A DNA stretch of 36,360 nt from an uncultured Campylobacter sp. (GCF_938030145.1 NZ_CALHGM010000001.1:1-36360); one strand, 5' to 3'. Numbered from the stretch's first letter, positions 25,744-34,374 are shown. Notes: generated by a model from the letters alone, not told the origin. Program-made: numbers and translations.

Positions 25744-26081
25744 TCTTCCTCCAATTCTTTAGTATGCGTTTTAAAATATTCCCAAAACGGAAAGCTACGG
25801 CACTGCTTCGGGCGCAGCTCGTAAATCCCGCAGTTGCGCTGCGCTTCGTCAAAAAACACGCACGCTAAGCCGCCTTCAAAGGGCTTTTCTTTTACGCTAA
25901 ATTTAGCGCCTATCTTGTCCAAATACGTCCTTTTAAGCTCCGCGGGCGAAATTTCAAATTTTACCGCAAGTGCCGCGATCTCACTCTCATCTATCCAGAT
26001 GTAGCCGCTCTCTCCCGTGCAGCACTTGCCGCCGCAGTGCTCGCACGCGCTTGCATCGAAGCTGAAGCTGAACTCACTCAT
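25722..26081 (-). CDS. YkgJ-family cysteine-cluster protein
   Basis: 119 residues with a likely metal or Fe-S site: ACEHCGGKCC near the start, then CVFFDEAQRNCGIYELRPKQCRSFPFW, the pattern of the YkgJ / UPF0153 family. No signal peptide, so cytoplasmic. The function of the family is not settled. It overlaps the methyltransferase end by 8 bp upstream and the TPR gene by 22 bp downstream, so the three are surely one transcript. Confidence 0.88.
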   Translation of the reverse strand: MSEFSFSFDASACEHCGGKCCTGESGYIWIDESEIAALAVKFEISPAELKRTYLDKIGAKFSVKEKPFEGGLACVFFDEAQRNCGIYELRPKQCRSFPFWEYFKTHTKELEEECIGVRF

Positions 26082-27315
26082 AATCCACGCTCGTTAAATA
26101 CGCGCTTTTGTAGATCGCTTGGGCTTGTGCGGTGCGCCTTCCGTGCGCACTAGCATAGATCGGAATGGTGATCTCACAGGGCGAGCGCGAGTTCTTATGA
26201 GCCTGCAAAAGCGCGAGCTTAGCGGGCCTTGAAATGTCAGGATAGACAAAACCAAGCCTCGTCAAATTTAGCCTAAACTCGCCTAAAAGCTCGCAAATTT
26301 TAGCTAGCTTGCCCGCCTCGTAGCAAAAAATAAGCGTACCGCCAGGCTTGAGATGAGCATTCGCAGATCGCACGAAATCCCGTAGGCTAAGGCTTGCTGC
26401 GCTCTTACTAAGCGCCATGTGAGGCTCTTTGCTAAGCGAAATGCGCTCGCGATAAAATGGCGGATTTGAAACGATAAAGTCAAAACGCTTCTCGCTTTTA
26501 AACTCCGCAAAATCCGCGTGCAAAATCTCGGCAGGCAGATCGTTTTGCAAAGAATTTAGCCTTAAGATTTCTAAATTTCGCTCTTGAATTTCTAGCAAGC
26601 TTAGATTGATGCTTTTAAAATCGCGTTTTAGCAAAAATCCCAAAATTCCACATCCTGCGCCCACATCCAGCACGTCGCCGTATATCGCTCGCGGATTTAG
26701 AGCGCTTTTTAAACTACGCTCATCGCAAACTGCAAAGCCGCCGTCACGCAAGCACTCCGCAGTAAAATCCGCGCGCACCTTGGCGTCTTTAAATTTGCTC
26801 GCGAAATCTTTATCGTGCGTCTTTTTAGATTCTAAAGGCTGCGCGATTTGCTCGTCACAAAATTTAAAATTTTCACCGCTTGCGATATCAGGCTTTAAAG
26901 CATGATGGGCTTCGTAGCTTTGAAAATAGGAATTTTTATAGCGCTCGCTTTGAAATTTCTCCTGAAATTCCGCTTGAAATTCCTTTTTAAATTCCGCCTT
27001 AAGTTCAGCGCAGCCCTTACTTCCAAAATCGCGATCATTCCCCACGTTATGGTTAGCGGCATACGACTCTTCTTTGCTAAAAGCGCAATCCTCGGCACAA
27101 AATTCCGCTTCGCCGCCTGCGAAATCCGAAGCGCAAAACTGCGCATTAAAACCTCCATCTGTCGCGTCTTTAAATTCAGCACCACAGCCCAGCGCCCAAG
27201 AGCCATTTTGCGATGCTGCGTCAGCTTTACGCACGCCTGAGCTTCTTATAAAATTCCACAAAAAAATCGTATCGCTTGTGTAACGATAGCCCTTTTTCGG
27301 CTGATAAAGCCTCAT
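26074..27315 (-). CDS. TrmN6/YfiC-like N6-adenine methyltransferase with about 180-residue insert
   Basis: A class I SAM methyltransferase. The N-terminus (MRLYQPKKGYRYTSDTIFL) and core (GDVLDVGAGCGILGFLLKRD from about 213, the catalytic VSNPPFYRE near 283) match the tRNA1(Val) A37 N6-methyltransferase family, whose members are about 240 residues. Between the two parts (about 28-210) lies a low-complexity stretch with many AEF, EFK, EFQ and CAEF words and Cys, Lys and Asn, with no recognised domain. The core appears intact. It starts 4 bp within the FAD-oxidoreductase gene (ATGA) and is coupled to the YkgJ-like gene. The insert could be a lineage-specific expansion; the substrate is inferred from family. 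Confidence 0.82.
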   Translation of the reverse strand: MRLYQPKKGYRYTSDTIFLWNFIRSSGVRKADAASQNGSWALGCGAEFKDATDGGFNAQFCASDFAGGEAEFCAEDCAFSKEESYAANHNVGNDRDFGSKGCAELKAEFKKEFQAEFQEKFQSERYKNSYFQSYEAHHALKPDIASGENFKFCDEQIAQPLESKKTHDKDFASKFKDAKVRADFTAECLRDGGFAVCDERSLKSALNPRAIYGDVLDVGAGCGILGFLLKRDFKSINLSLLEIQERNLEILRLNSLQNDLPAEILHADFAEFKSEKRFDFIVSNPPFYRERISLSKEPHMALSKSAASLSLRDFVRSANAHLKPGGTLIFCYEAGKLAKICELLGEFRLNLTRLGFVYPDISRPAKLALLQAHKNSRSPCEITIPIYASAHGRRTAQAQAIYKSAYLTSVDYE

Positions 27316-28259
27316 CTGCGGATATTTTTGATGATGGTATGAGCGTGATTTATCGCCACCACGATCGATCCGCCGCTTCTGCTGATGAGATCTCCGCCCA
27401 CGTAAAGCCCACTAGTGGCGGTTTGAAGATTTTCATCCACGATCGGCACGCCGTTTTCATCGTAAGCGATGCCGCATTTTTTAAGAAAATCGATCGGGCT
27501 CGTGCCGCCAATCGCGTAGATCACTCGGTCAAATACGAGCTCGGTGCCATTATCAAATTTTACCAGCACCTTGCCGTTTTCATTCTCAAGAGCCTCTATA
27601 TCGATGCCTAAACGCAAGATGATGTTGCCGTATTTGGTCTCGTGCATTACGTCGCTTTCGTTCGTCTCGTTTAGGCGGGTAAATTTAGCCTTGCGATAGC
27701 AAAGCGTCACGACATTGGTCTTGCATAGCGCTATAGCGTATTCCGCGGCTGAGTTACCGCCTCCGACAACTAGAATTTTTTCATTAATCGTGCATTTATC
27801 AAGATTGAAATTTACGCGTTGCGTGATCGAAGGCGGAATTTTATAAGCGGGCTTATTAGGCTTGCCCATCCTACCAATTGCGACGATGACGTTGCGCGCG
27901 CGGTATCCAGCCGAGCTAGTCGTGATATAAAACTCATCTGCGTGCTTTTCGATCTTTTCGACCTCACTTTTGAAATTCGTATCGATTTCGTCGCTATCTA
28001 AGAGCTCGTCAAAATAATTTAGCACGCTCTCTTTCGTGCCGGTTTCAAACGAAATAGAGCCGCGCGTCTCGCTGTCAAAGCCCTTATATTCTTTATCGAC
28101 GCGTTTTTTATCTTTGTAAAACTGCCTAATTGTTTGAGAGTGGTTGTCGCCTTTTTCAAGCAGAAGTACGTGCGCAAGCCCGTTTCTTTTGGCTTCTACT
28201 ACGGAAGCAATGCCGCAAGGACCGCCGCCGATCACCGCCAAGTCGTAAACGTCTATCAT
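27312..28259 (-). CDS. FAD-dependent pyridine-nucleotide oxidoreductase (YpdA/thioredoxin-reductase-like)
   Basis: 315 residues with two Rossmann motifs: FAD-binding LAVIGGGPCGIASVVEAKR at the N-terminus and NAD(P)-binding ILVVGGGNSAAEYAIALC in the middle, plus the C-terminal FAD block TSGLYVGGDLISRSGGSI. It lacks the CxxC redox pair of thioredoxin reductases, which suits YpdA-like or related flavoproteins. The substrate is unknown. First gene of the five-gene run with AAAGGAAATTT before the ATG; overlaps the methyltransferase start by 4 bp. Confidence 0.85.
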   Translation of the reverse strand: MIDVYDLAVIGGGPCGIASVVEAKRNGLAHVLLLEKGDNHSQTIRQFYKDKKRVDKEYKGFDSETRGSISFETGTKESVLNYFDELLDSDEIDTNFKSEVEKIEKHADEFYITTSSAGYRARNVIVAIGRMGKPNKPAYKIPPSITQRVNFNLDKCTINEKILVVGGGNSAAEYAIALCKTNVVTLCYRKAKFTRLNETNESDVMHETKYGNIILRLGIDIEALENENGKVLVKFDNGTELVFDRVIYAIGGTSPIDFLKKCGIAYDENGVPIVDENLQTATSGLYVGGDLISRSGGSIVVAINHAHTIIKNIRR

Positions 28260-28589
28260 AAATTTCCTTTAATCTTTTAAATTTCATACAAAATTATAGT
28301 AAAAATTCCATTAAAATCAGTGGAATTTCCTAGCAATTTCGCAGCTTAAATTTAAAATTTTAACGCTTTAAGATGCTTGCTTGGCTAAATTTGAAAAGAC
28401 ATAATTTTCTCCGTTTAAATTTTAAATTCCAAGACGCCAATCCGTTTATAAAAGTTCATGCGGCGAAAGTGGCGAATTTAAAATTTTACTTCGCCAAGAT
28501 GGAATTTTGCGAGCTAAGATAAAGCGGTAAGGGCGGCAAATTTTAAAATTTCACCGCCCAGGCAGGGGTTTTTAGTAGAAACTTTAAGG
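28260..28589. other. 330-bp gap between tonB and the oxidoreductase run
   Basis: Both flanking genes run on the minus strand, so this holds the end of the tonB transcript and the promoter of the oxidoreductase run. It is full of A/T words (AAATTTTAAAATTT, AATTTAAAATTTT) between GC-rich bits. A long near-palindrome at 28531-28559 is listed. A TATAAT-like box is not clear, and no gene is seen. Confidence 0.55.
28531..28559. repeat. 29-bp near-perfect palindrome downstream of tonB
   Basis: GGGCGG at 28531-28536 and CCGCCC at 28554-28559 flank a self-complementary AAATTTTAAAATTT core, giving a stem of about 13 bp with one mismatch. It lies 30 bp after tonB, but no T run follows on the minus strand, so it is a weak terminator at best. 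Confidence 0.55.
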
Positions 28590-29438
28590 CTAGTTAAAAT
28601 TTAGCGTATATTTTATGCTAAAGTTAAATTCCATATCTTTCTCGACCTTTGGAAAGCTACCTTTTGTGCGCTCGACCGCGCTTAACGCGCCCTCATCAAG
28701 CGAATCGACATTCGAGGAGGACGTAACGCGAAGACCCTTAACATCGCCGCTTGTCGTATAGGTAAAGTGCACGCCTACGACGCCAATTTTACGCATACGT
28801 TGGGCATTTTTAGGATAATGCGACTGCGCGTAGCGCGAAATAATGGCAAAAATTTTCTTGCCGACATCGCTATTGCTAGGATCGCCGCGGCTTGTTATAG
28901 CGTCGCTACCGCCGCCTGCGCTACTGGAGCCGCCGCCCCCGCCGCTACCCAGCGAAATAGGCTTTGTCGGGTCAAATTTTGCCGTTAAATTCCTATCGCT
29001 GCTTTGAACTTTATGCTCTTTTTTCGGCTTAGGTTTTTCGATCGGTTTTGGTTTTTCTACCGGCTTTGGCTTGGGCTTTTCGACCGGTTTTGGTTTTTCG
29101 ACTACAGGCTCTGGTATAGGCTCCGATTCAGGAATCGGCTCTGGCTCCGGTATTGGCTCCGGCTCAGGCGGAGTTGGTTCCGGTTCGGGCTCGGGCTCCG
29201 GCGGAGTGGGCTCTGGCTCAGGATCCGGTTCGGACTGATCGGAAGGAGGCGGGATATTGGGTTCATCGGAGATATCGCCCTGCTTGGCCTCATCCATTAT
29301 GCTATCGATGGAAAAGGCTATCATATCGGGCATGCTAGGCGGCTTCGGTGCCGACGATAAAAGAGCAAAAACACCCACAGCGATGATGCAATGCAGCACC
29401 AAAGATATGATGAAGCCTATTGCGCTATCTTTATTCAT
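28590..29438 (-). CDS. tonB: TonB energy transducer
   Basis: 282 residues: one N-terminal membrane segment (about 7-27), a long Pro/Glu then Pro/Lys region (about 60-150) spanning the periplasm, a Gly/Ser-rich hinge (about 165-180) and a C-terminal TonB domain (about 190-282, with YPKNAQRMRKIGVVGVHFTY). It couples the proton-driven ExbB/ExbD motor to outer-membrane receptors. Its 5' end overlaps exbD in ATGA; the order exbB-exbD-tonB is one operon. The Pro/Glu DNA repeats on the other strand as an Arg/Trp/Leu-rich shadow frame. Confidence 0.95.
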   Translation of the reverse strand: MNKDSAIGFIISLVLHCIIAVGVFALLSSAPKPPSMPDMIAFSIDSIMDEAKQGDISDEPNIPPPSDQSEPDPEPEPTPPEPEPEPEPTPPEPEPIPEPEPIPESEPIPEPVVEKPKPVEKPKPKPVEKPKPIEKPKPKKEHKVQSSDRNLTAKFDPTKPISLGSGGGGGSSSAGGGSDAITSRGDPSNSDVGKKIFAIISRYAQSHYPKNAQRMRKIGVVGVHFTYTTSGDVKGLRVTSSSNVDSLDEGALSAVERTKGSFPKVEKDMEFNFSIKYTLNFN

Positions 29439-29818
29439 TGCTCTTTTTCGGTCACGATCGCAAATTTTTCATGGCCCGCCTTTTTTAGGACATCCATGAT
29501 AGAAATGAAAGAGGAAAATTTCGAGTCTTTATCGTTTTTTAGCACGACAAGATCGTTTTTATCGAGTGCGGCAATTTTTTTCTCAAGCTCATCCTCGCTT
29601 ATTGCAATATCGTCTAGGTAAATTTTAGATTCGCTATCCACTTTAATGGTAACTTTTTTATCCTCTTGCGGGTTTTGCGAGCTTGAAGAAGATGGAAGAT
29701 TTACCTTAATATGCCCCTGCGCAATGAAAGTCGAGACACTAAGCACGATCGCTAACAGCACCAGCATAATGTCAATGAACGGGACGATATTTAGCCCGTC
29801 TCGTCTAGGAATGCTCAT
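29435..29818 (-). CDS. exbD: Biopolymer transport protein ExbD
   Basis: 127 residues: one membrane segment (about 12-32, in LNIVPFIDIMLVLLAIVLSV, with the conserved Asp at 16) and a periplasmic domain. ExbD forms the ion channel with ExbB. It follows exbB directly and overlaps tonB by 4 bp. The size is that of short epsilonproteobacterial ExbD. Confidence 0.95.
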   Translation of the reverse strand: MSIPRRDGLNIVPFIDIMLVLLAIVLSVSTFIAQGHIKVNLPSSSSSQNPQEDKKVTIKVDSESKIYLDDIAISEDELEKKIAALDKNDLVVLKNDKDSKFSSFISIMDVLKKAGHEKFAIVTEKEQ

Positions 29819-30247
29819 TTATTTAACCTCATCGTAGCGATTTAGAAGCACATCAACTTTACGGACGAAACCGTTGTAGATGATAAGCGTAGGCACGGCG
29901 ACTACTAGACCCGTAGCCGTAGCTTTAAGGGCAAGCGAGAGACCTTGCATGATAGCCTTGGTATCGATACCGCTTGCAGTACTCATATCAAAAAATGTGA
30001 TCATAATGCCAATAACTGTGCCTAAAAGACCGATGTACGGAGCATTTGAATAAACAATATAAAGTGTCGTTAAATTTTTTGTCAGAGCCTCTTCATATAG
30101 CGCCTTGCTTTTGTAATCGCTCGCCTTAACCTTCGAATAAAAAAGCAGCCTTTCGATACTGAACCACACGACTAAAAAGCTCATAAATCCGAGGATCGCA
30201 AAGATAATGTAATCCACGTAATGCGCCAAAAATTCCATAATGCCCAT
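29819..30247 (-). CDS. exbB: Biopolymer transport protein ExbB
   Basis: 142 residues with three membrane segments (about 12-30, 70-90 and 105-130), shorter than the 244-residue E. coli ExbB but of the size seen in Campylobacter. The MotA/ExbB signature is visible in SNAPYIGLLGTVIGIMITFF and GLSLALKATATGLVVAVPTL. It supplies the pentameric channel of the TonB motor. First gene of the operon, AAGGAGAGCTT before the ATG, promoter in the shared gap with the receptor gene. Confidence 0.95.
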   Translation of the reverse strand: MGIMEFLAHYVDYIIFAILGFMSFLVVWFSIERLLFYSKVKASDYKSKALYEEALTKNLTTLYIVYSNAPYIGLLGTVIGIMITFFDMSTASGIDTKAIMQGLSLALKATATGLVVAVPTLIIYNGFVRKVDVLLNRYDEVK

Positions 30248-30367
30248 AAGCTCTCCTTAAAAATTTTAAAAATTTTTATAAATTCAGCAAAGTGCCTTGC
30301 CAAAAAATGAGCGATTTTATCAAAAGTAGATTTAATTTTTACTAAAATTTTGATGATCGATATTTAA

Positions 30368-30402
30368 ATTATATTTTATCATTTAGCTTTATTTAATGAT
30401 AA
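30368..30402. promoter_or_regulatory. Divergent promoter region with Fur-like sites
   Basis: A minus-strand TATAAT (30368-30373) is a likely exbB -10. Directly upstream, TTATCATT (30376-30383) and AATGATAA (30395-30402) form a perfect 8-bp inverted repeat with an 11-base spacer; the right arm lies in TAATGATAAT, the core of the Fur consensus. A further ATTATCATT (30502-30510) precedes the receptor's ribosome site, and a plus-strand TATAAA box is at 30455-30460. Fur control of both divergent units is likely but inferred. Confidence 0.65.
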
Positions 30403-30522
30403 TAAAGCATTCGGAGATAAAATTGTAATGATTTTAAAATGTCTTGATAATTAATATAAAATAAAGGATTAATTTTATATTATTCGCCGTTTTTTAATTT
30501 TATTATCATTTAGGAATTTCGT

Positions 30523-32592
30523 ATGAAAAAATTTCATCTGGCTTTGTCTTTGTGCGCGGTTCTTTGCTTAAGCGTACAAGCAGACGAGAAATCAAGCGCT
30601 ACGGACGCATCCAAAAGCAAGGATTCAAATACGCAAAGCCTAGGCGTAATCGAAGTTACTAGCGATTCTAGCACGCCTAGCACCGTGGATGATGTCAAAA
30701 TCAATACCCGCAACGCCACGCTCGTAAAAGACGTATTTCGCGACATCCCAGGCGTTTATGTGGGCGGCACCAACGGCATGAATCAAAAAATTTATATGCG
30801 CGGTGTGAGCGATCGCGGTCTAAATATCACGATTGACGGCGCGAAGCAAAACGGCAATACCTTTCATCACAACGCCGATTTACTAATCGATCCTGATCTT
30901 ATCAAAGCCGTAGAGGTCGATGTAGGCGCGCGCTCGGTCGTGAACGGCTCGGGCGCTTTGGGCGGCTCAGTTGCCTTCAGGACGGTAGACGCTTCTGACA
31001 TGCTTGAGGACGGTCAGGATATCGGCGCCAAGCTCAAAGTGGGCTATACGAGCAATAACGAAGGCTATTCGCAAAGTGCGATGCTCTACGGCAGAGCGTT
31101 TGATAGCCTAGATATGCTTGCTGCGTTTAAGCACTACGGATACGGCTTCGGCGAATCGGGCAACGGCAAGCCTACGGGCGGCGACGGCAACGATATAAAT
31201 TATTTATTAAAAGCGGGCTATAGCTTTTTGGATTTTCATAAAATTTCGCTCTCTACCGAGCATATGCAGTATAAAGGTCTCTATCCGCTGCGACCGGAAT
31301 TCGGCTCATGGCTAAACGGGCAGCTGGATAACCGCAAATACGAGCGCGATACGCACACGATCAAATACACATATAATCCAAGCGACTTGCTAGAGCTCGA
31401 CATCACGGGATATTACACCAAGCATCAACGCATCGGCTCTACTTCGTCAGGCTCAAAATGGGGCGTCGAGACCAAAGGCGGCAAAATCGGCGCTAAAAGT
31501 AAATTTGAAACGGGCGATCTGGCTCATACGCTGCGCTACGGCTTTGATTACTACCGCTCCGAAAACTACGTCAAGCCCGGCAATCTACGCCCCGAAAAGG
31601 TCGATAATTATAGCTTTTATATCGAGGATGCTATGCGCTACGGTGGGCTTACGGTAACTCCTGGCGTGCGCTACGAAAGGCACGAGCTAAAGACTTACAA
31701 CGGTAGAGGCGCTAATATCTCTAGCTACAAATATAAATTCAACGAAGTAAGCCCCGCCTTGGCGCTTGATTACGAGATCGGCGCAGGATTTGGGGCATTT
31801 GCGAGCTATGCGCGAGTATTTAGAGGGCCTGACGTAATGGAGAGCATGATGGCTGCGGGTACTAGCCGCGGCAGACCACTAAGCTGGATGGCCAATGAAA
31901 ATTTAAAGGCCACTACGGGTAACGCCTACGAAATAGGCGGTCGCTACAAAAGCGAGCTAGGAGAGAACTCCTCGGTAAGCCTAACTGCGAAGTATTTCAG
32001 AACGGAATATAAAAATCTCATCGTAGATAACAATGCTCGCGGCGGCGTTATCGGCTGCCCTGGAGGCGCGCAGGGCACCTTATGCAGGGCTAATGCAGGC
32101 GGCGCGGATATTGACGGCGTCGAGCTTTACGCAAGATTGATATTAGATGATTTGAGCCTTGCTGCGGGCTATACTCACCAGCACGTAGAATATAAAGACC
32201 GCGTGCGCAGCGGCTCGGGCTATCTAAGCTCAAACATTATCGGCTACCGCGACTATGGCGATAAATACACCTTCAATGCCGAGTACGCAATCTCTGCGGC
32301 GGATCTACTGCTGGGCTATAACTTGCTCTTTTTCGACTCCAAAAACGTAGTCTCTGCAGCTAGCGACGAAAAAACCAAGGTGCCTAGCTATGCAGTTCAC
32401 GATCTATACGTCACCTACGCTCCGGATAGCGGACGATTTAAAGGGCTTGAAATCAACGCAGGCGTTTACAATCTCTTTGATAAAGCCTACGCGTCGCACT
32501 CACAGCGCAGCGCCGATTTCACCGGTAATTCAAACGCTATCGACTGGGAGCCGGGACGAAATTTCAAGCTAAGCGTGGCGTATAAATTTTAA
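30523..32592 (+). CDS. TonB-dependent outer-membrane receptor (iron or heme uptake likely)
   Basis: 689 residues: signal peptide (1-20, SVQA-DEK), TonB box LGVIEVTS (40-47), plug domain (about 55-160: DVFRDIPGVYVGGTNGMNQK, then IYMRGVSDRGLNITIDGA), and a 22-strand barrel ending in the terminal Phe that outer-membrane proteins use for BAM recognition. A FRGP block (near 435) followed by NENL recalls the FRAP/NPNL motifs of heme receptors, but it is not exact, and the plug with FHH also resembles ferric-enterobactin receptors of Campylobacter. So the ligand is left open. It is divergent from exbB-exbD-tonB, with Fur-like sites between. Ribosome site TAGGAA before the ATG. Confidence 0.92.
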   Translation: MKKFHLALSLCAVLCLSVQADEKSSATDASKSKDSNTQSLGVIEVTSDSSTPSTVDDVKINTRNATLVKDVFRDIPGVYVGGTNGMNQKIYMRGVSDRGLNITIDGAKQNGNTFHHNADLLIDPDLIKAVEVDVGARSVVNGSGALGGSVAFRTVDASDMLEDGQDIGAKLKVGYTSNNEGYSQSAMLYGRAFDSLDMLAAFKHYGYGFGESGNGKPTGGDGNDINYLLKAGYSFLDFHKISLSTEHMQYKGLYPLRPEFGSWLNGQLDNRKYERDTHTIKYTYNPSDLLELDITGYYTKHQRIGSTSSGSKWGVETKGGKIGAKSKFETGDLAHTLRYGFDYYRSENYVKPGNLRPEKVDNYSFYIEDAMRYGGLTVTPGVRYERHELKTYNGRGANISSYKYKFNEVSPALALDYEIGAGFGAFASYARVFRGPDVMESMMAAGTSRGRPLSWMANENLKATTGNAYEIGGRYKSELGENSSVSLTAKYFRTEYKNLIVDNNARGGVIGCPGGAQGTLCRANAGGADIDGVELYARLILDDLSLAAGYTHQHVEYKDRVRSGSGYLSSNIIGYRDYGDKYTFNAEYAISAADLLLGYNLLFFDSKNVVSAASDEKTKVPSYAVHDLYVTYAPDSGRFKGLEINAGVYNLFDKAYASHSQRSADFTGNSNAIDWEPGRNFKLSVAYKF

Positions 32593-32953
32593 AGCTTACG
32601 CGAGATGACGGTACGAAATTTTGCACGCTAAAGCGGCGAAATTTTAAAAATTCAAAGCCTTTGGAATTTCAAAATTCCTAGGGCTTTGGAAATTTGAAAT
32701 TTTTGGACTTAGAATTTCAAGCTTTTAAATTCTATTAACATAAATTTTCTCGTAAAATTCTTGCGAATAGCAAAATTCTCATTCGCAATGAAATTCTAGC
32801 TTGCAGCGAAATCCCCAAAATTCAAAGCGATATCCGCAGCGCTTCACATCCAAAGTTCCTTTAGAATTTATAAGATTCCTCCCGCTTCAAGCGCCGTCCG
32901 TTTACTATTCATCGTTAAAATTCTGTTTTAAATTCTACCTAAAAGGAGAGCCT
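32593..32953. other. 360-bp gap between the receptor gene and creD
   Basis: No gene. The stretch is made largely of short A/T words (AAAATTC, AAATTTC, GAATTT). A hairpin at 32653-32688 is listed. The frame open upstream of creD from 32801 reads as intergenic sequence, so I do not count it as coding. Confidence 0.6.
32653..32688. terminator. Hairpin after the receptor gene, possible terminator
   Basis: CAAAGCC (32653-32659) pairs with GGCTTTG (32682-32688), and inside it GGAATTT (32663-32669) pairs with AAATTCC (32672-32678), separated by a 3x3 internal loop. The loop of two is tight and the following T-run is modest. Confidence 0.4.
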
Positions 32954-34342
32954 TTGTTAAATTCTACTAAAAACGCCATTCGTGGCGCGTTTTGGACGAA
33001 ACCGTTCATAGTTTTAGTGCTGCTTTTGCTGCTGTTAATTCCGCTAAGCTTTATCGATAATCTTACCTACTCGCGCTCCGAAACCAAGCAGCTCGCGCAG
33101 GATTCGATCCTCACGCCGGTGGGCGGCGAGCTGCAAATCCAGGGCCTTGCGATCGTAGTACCCTACGCAGAGATAATCGAAGCGATAGACAAAAGCAACA
33201 ACGAGCTCGTAAAAAGGCGCGTAGAGAAAAATTTCATCATCGTGCCTAAAAACTACTCCCTCGCGGCAGAGATCGACCCCACCTATCTAAAGCGCGGAAT
33301 TTTTCGCGTCCCGATATATAACGGCGACTTCGCGCTAAAAGCGGACTTTGAAGCGATAAATTACGCCGAGCTAGGTATCGATCCTACGCGACTAAATTTC
33401 GACGAAGCCGTGCTAGTGCTCGGCGTAGGCAATCAAAAATCCTTCACCGCATCCCCCGCTTTAAGCTTAAACGGCAAGGAGCTTAAGCAATATCACGGCA
33501 ACACCGAGGCTAAAATTTTCGATCGTAGTTTAATCTACAAGCTCCCCACTTCAGCGCTTTCGTCTGATTTCAGCATCAGCGGCACGCTTAAAATCCAAGG
33601 CGGCGAGGCACTTCATCTAGCTCCGATCGCGCAAAATAGCCGTTTTGAAATTAGCTCTACTTGGGCATCGCCTAGCTTTGGCGGCGGCTTTATCGCCAAA
33701 TCGCGCGAGGTAAGCGCTAGCGGTTTTAAAGCTTCGTGGGAAGTTACAGGCTTAGCCGCAGGCATTGCTCCTGCGTGGCTTGCAGATCAAGATGACCGCG
33801 TCGCTATGACGAACTGGCGCAGCAACGACGATAGAAATGACGCCGTAAGCATCGGCTTCATCGAGCCTGTGAATAGCTACTCGCTGATTAAGCGCTGCAC
33901 GGATTACGCTCTGTTATTTTTAGCGGTGCCGTTTTTAGCGATCTTTTTGTGCGAGGTTTACACTCACGAGCGCATCCACCCGATCCAGTATCTACTCATC
34001 GGGCTTGAGGACGTCGTTTTTTACCTGCTGGTGCTTTCGCTCTCCGAACACATCGGCTTTGCGATCAGCTACGCTATCTCGGCGATCGCGGTCAGCGCGA
34101 TAGTATTTTTCTACGCGAGCGCGATTTTCAAAGGCGCGCGTTGGGGCATTTTCATCACCTGCGTTCAGCTCGTTTCATACGCGATCCTCTATGTCATCTT
34201 AAATTCCGAAGACTACGCCCTATTGATGGGAAGTCTGATGATCTTCGCGGTGATTTCGCTCGTTATGTATTTTACGCGCAAGCTTGATTGGTACGATACG
34301 GCGATCCCAAGCGGCGAGAAAAAACAAGAGTCCGAAATTTAG
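32954..34342 (+). CDS. creD: CreD-family inner-membrane protein
   Basis: 462 residues from TTG 32954; the frame is open to 32801, but the family starts here (MLNSTKNAIRGAFWTKPFIV) and AGGAGA lies just before the TTG. An N-terminal membrane segment (about 16-34), a large periplasmic domain with GSETK-like and KRGIFRVPIYNGDF motifs, VTGLAAGIAPAWLADQ, then about six C-terminal membrane segments. CreD is an envelope protein of uncertain role, known from the E. coli creABCD locus; no cre regulator genes are here. A strong terminator follows. Confidence 0.9.
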   Translation: MLNSTKNAIRGAFWTKPFIVLVLLLLLLIPLSFIDNLTYSRSETKQLAQDSILTPVGGELQIQGLAIVVPYAEIIEAIDKSNNELVKRRVEKNFIIVPKNYSLAAEIDPTYLKRGIFRVPIYNGDFALKADFEAINYAELGIDPTRLNFDEAVLVLGVGNQKSFTASPALSLNGKELKQYHGNTEAKIFDRSLIYKLPTSALSSDFSISGTLKIQGGEALHLAPIAQNSRFEISSTWASPSFGGGFIAKSREVSASGFKASWEVTGLAAGIAPAWLADQDDRVAMTNWRSNDDRNDAVSIGFIEPVNSYSLIKRCTDYALLFLAVPFLAIFLCEVYTHERIHPIQYLLIGLEDVVFYLLVLSLSEHIGFAISYAISAIAVSAIVFFYASAIFKGARWGIFITCVQLVSYAILYVILNSEDYALLMGSLMIFAVISLVMYFTRKLDWYDTAIPSGEKKQESEI

Positions 34343-34345
34343 CCT

Positions 34346-34367
34346 TTAAATTTAGCGCTAAATTTAA
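34346..34367. repeat. 22-bp perfect palindrome
   Basis: TTAAATTTAGCGCTAAATTTAA is its own reverse complement. Its central 18 bases are identical to 4047-4064. Placed just after the creD stop; function unknown. Confidence 0.65.
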
Positions 34368-34374
34368 TCGCGAC

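Noticed and set aside
29004..29360. 118-codon frame opposite tonB, rich in Trp, Arg, Phe and Leu
   Set aside because: It is the antisense of the Pro/Glu/Lys repeat region of TonB; the composition follows directly from that repeat.
32801..32953. Upstream extension of creD
   Set aside because: The extra residues derive from intergenic A/T words, and AGGAGA precedes the TTG at 32954, where the family begins.
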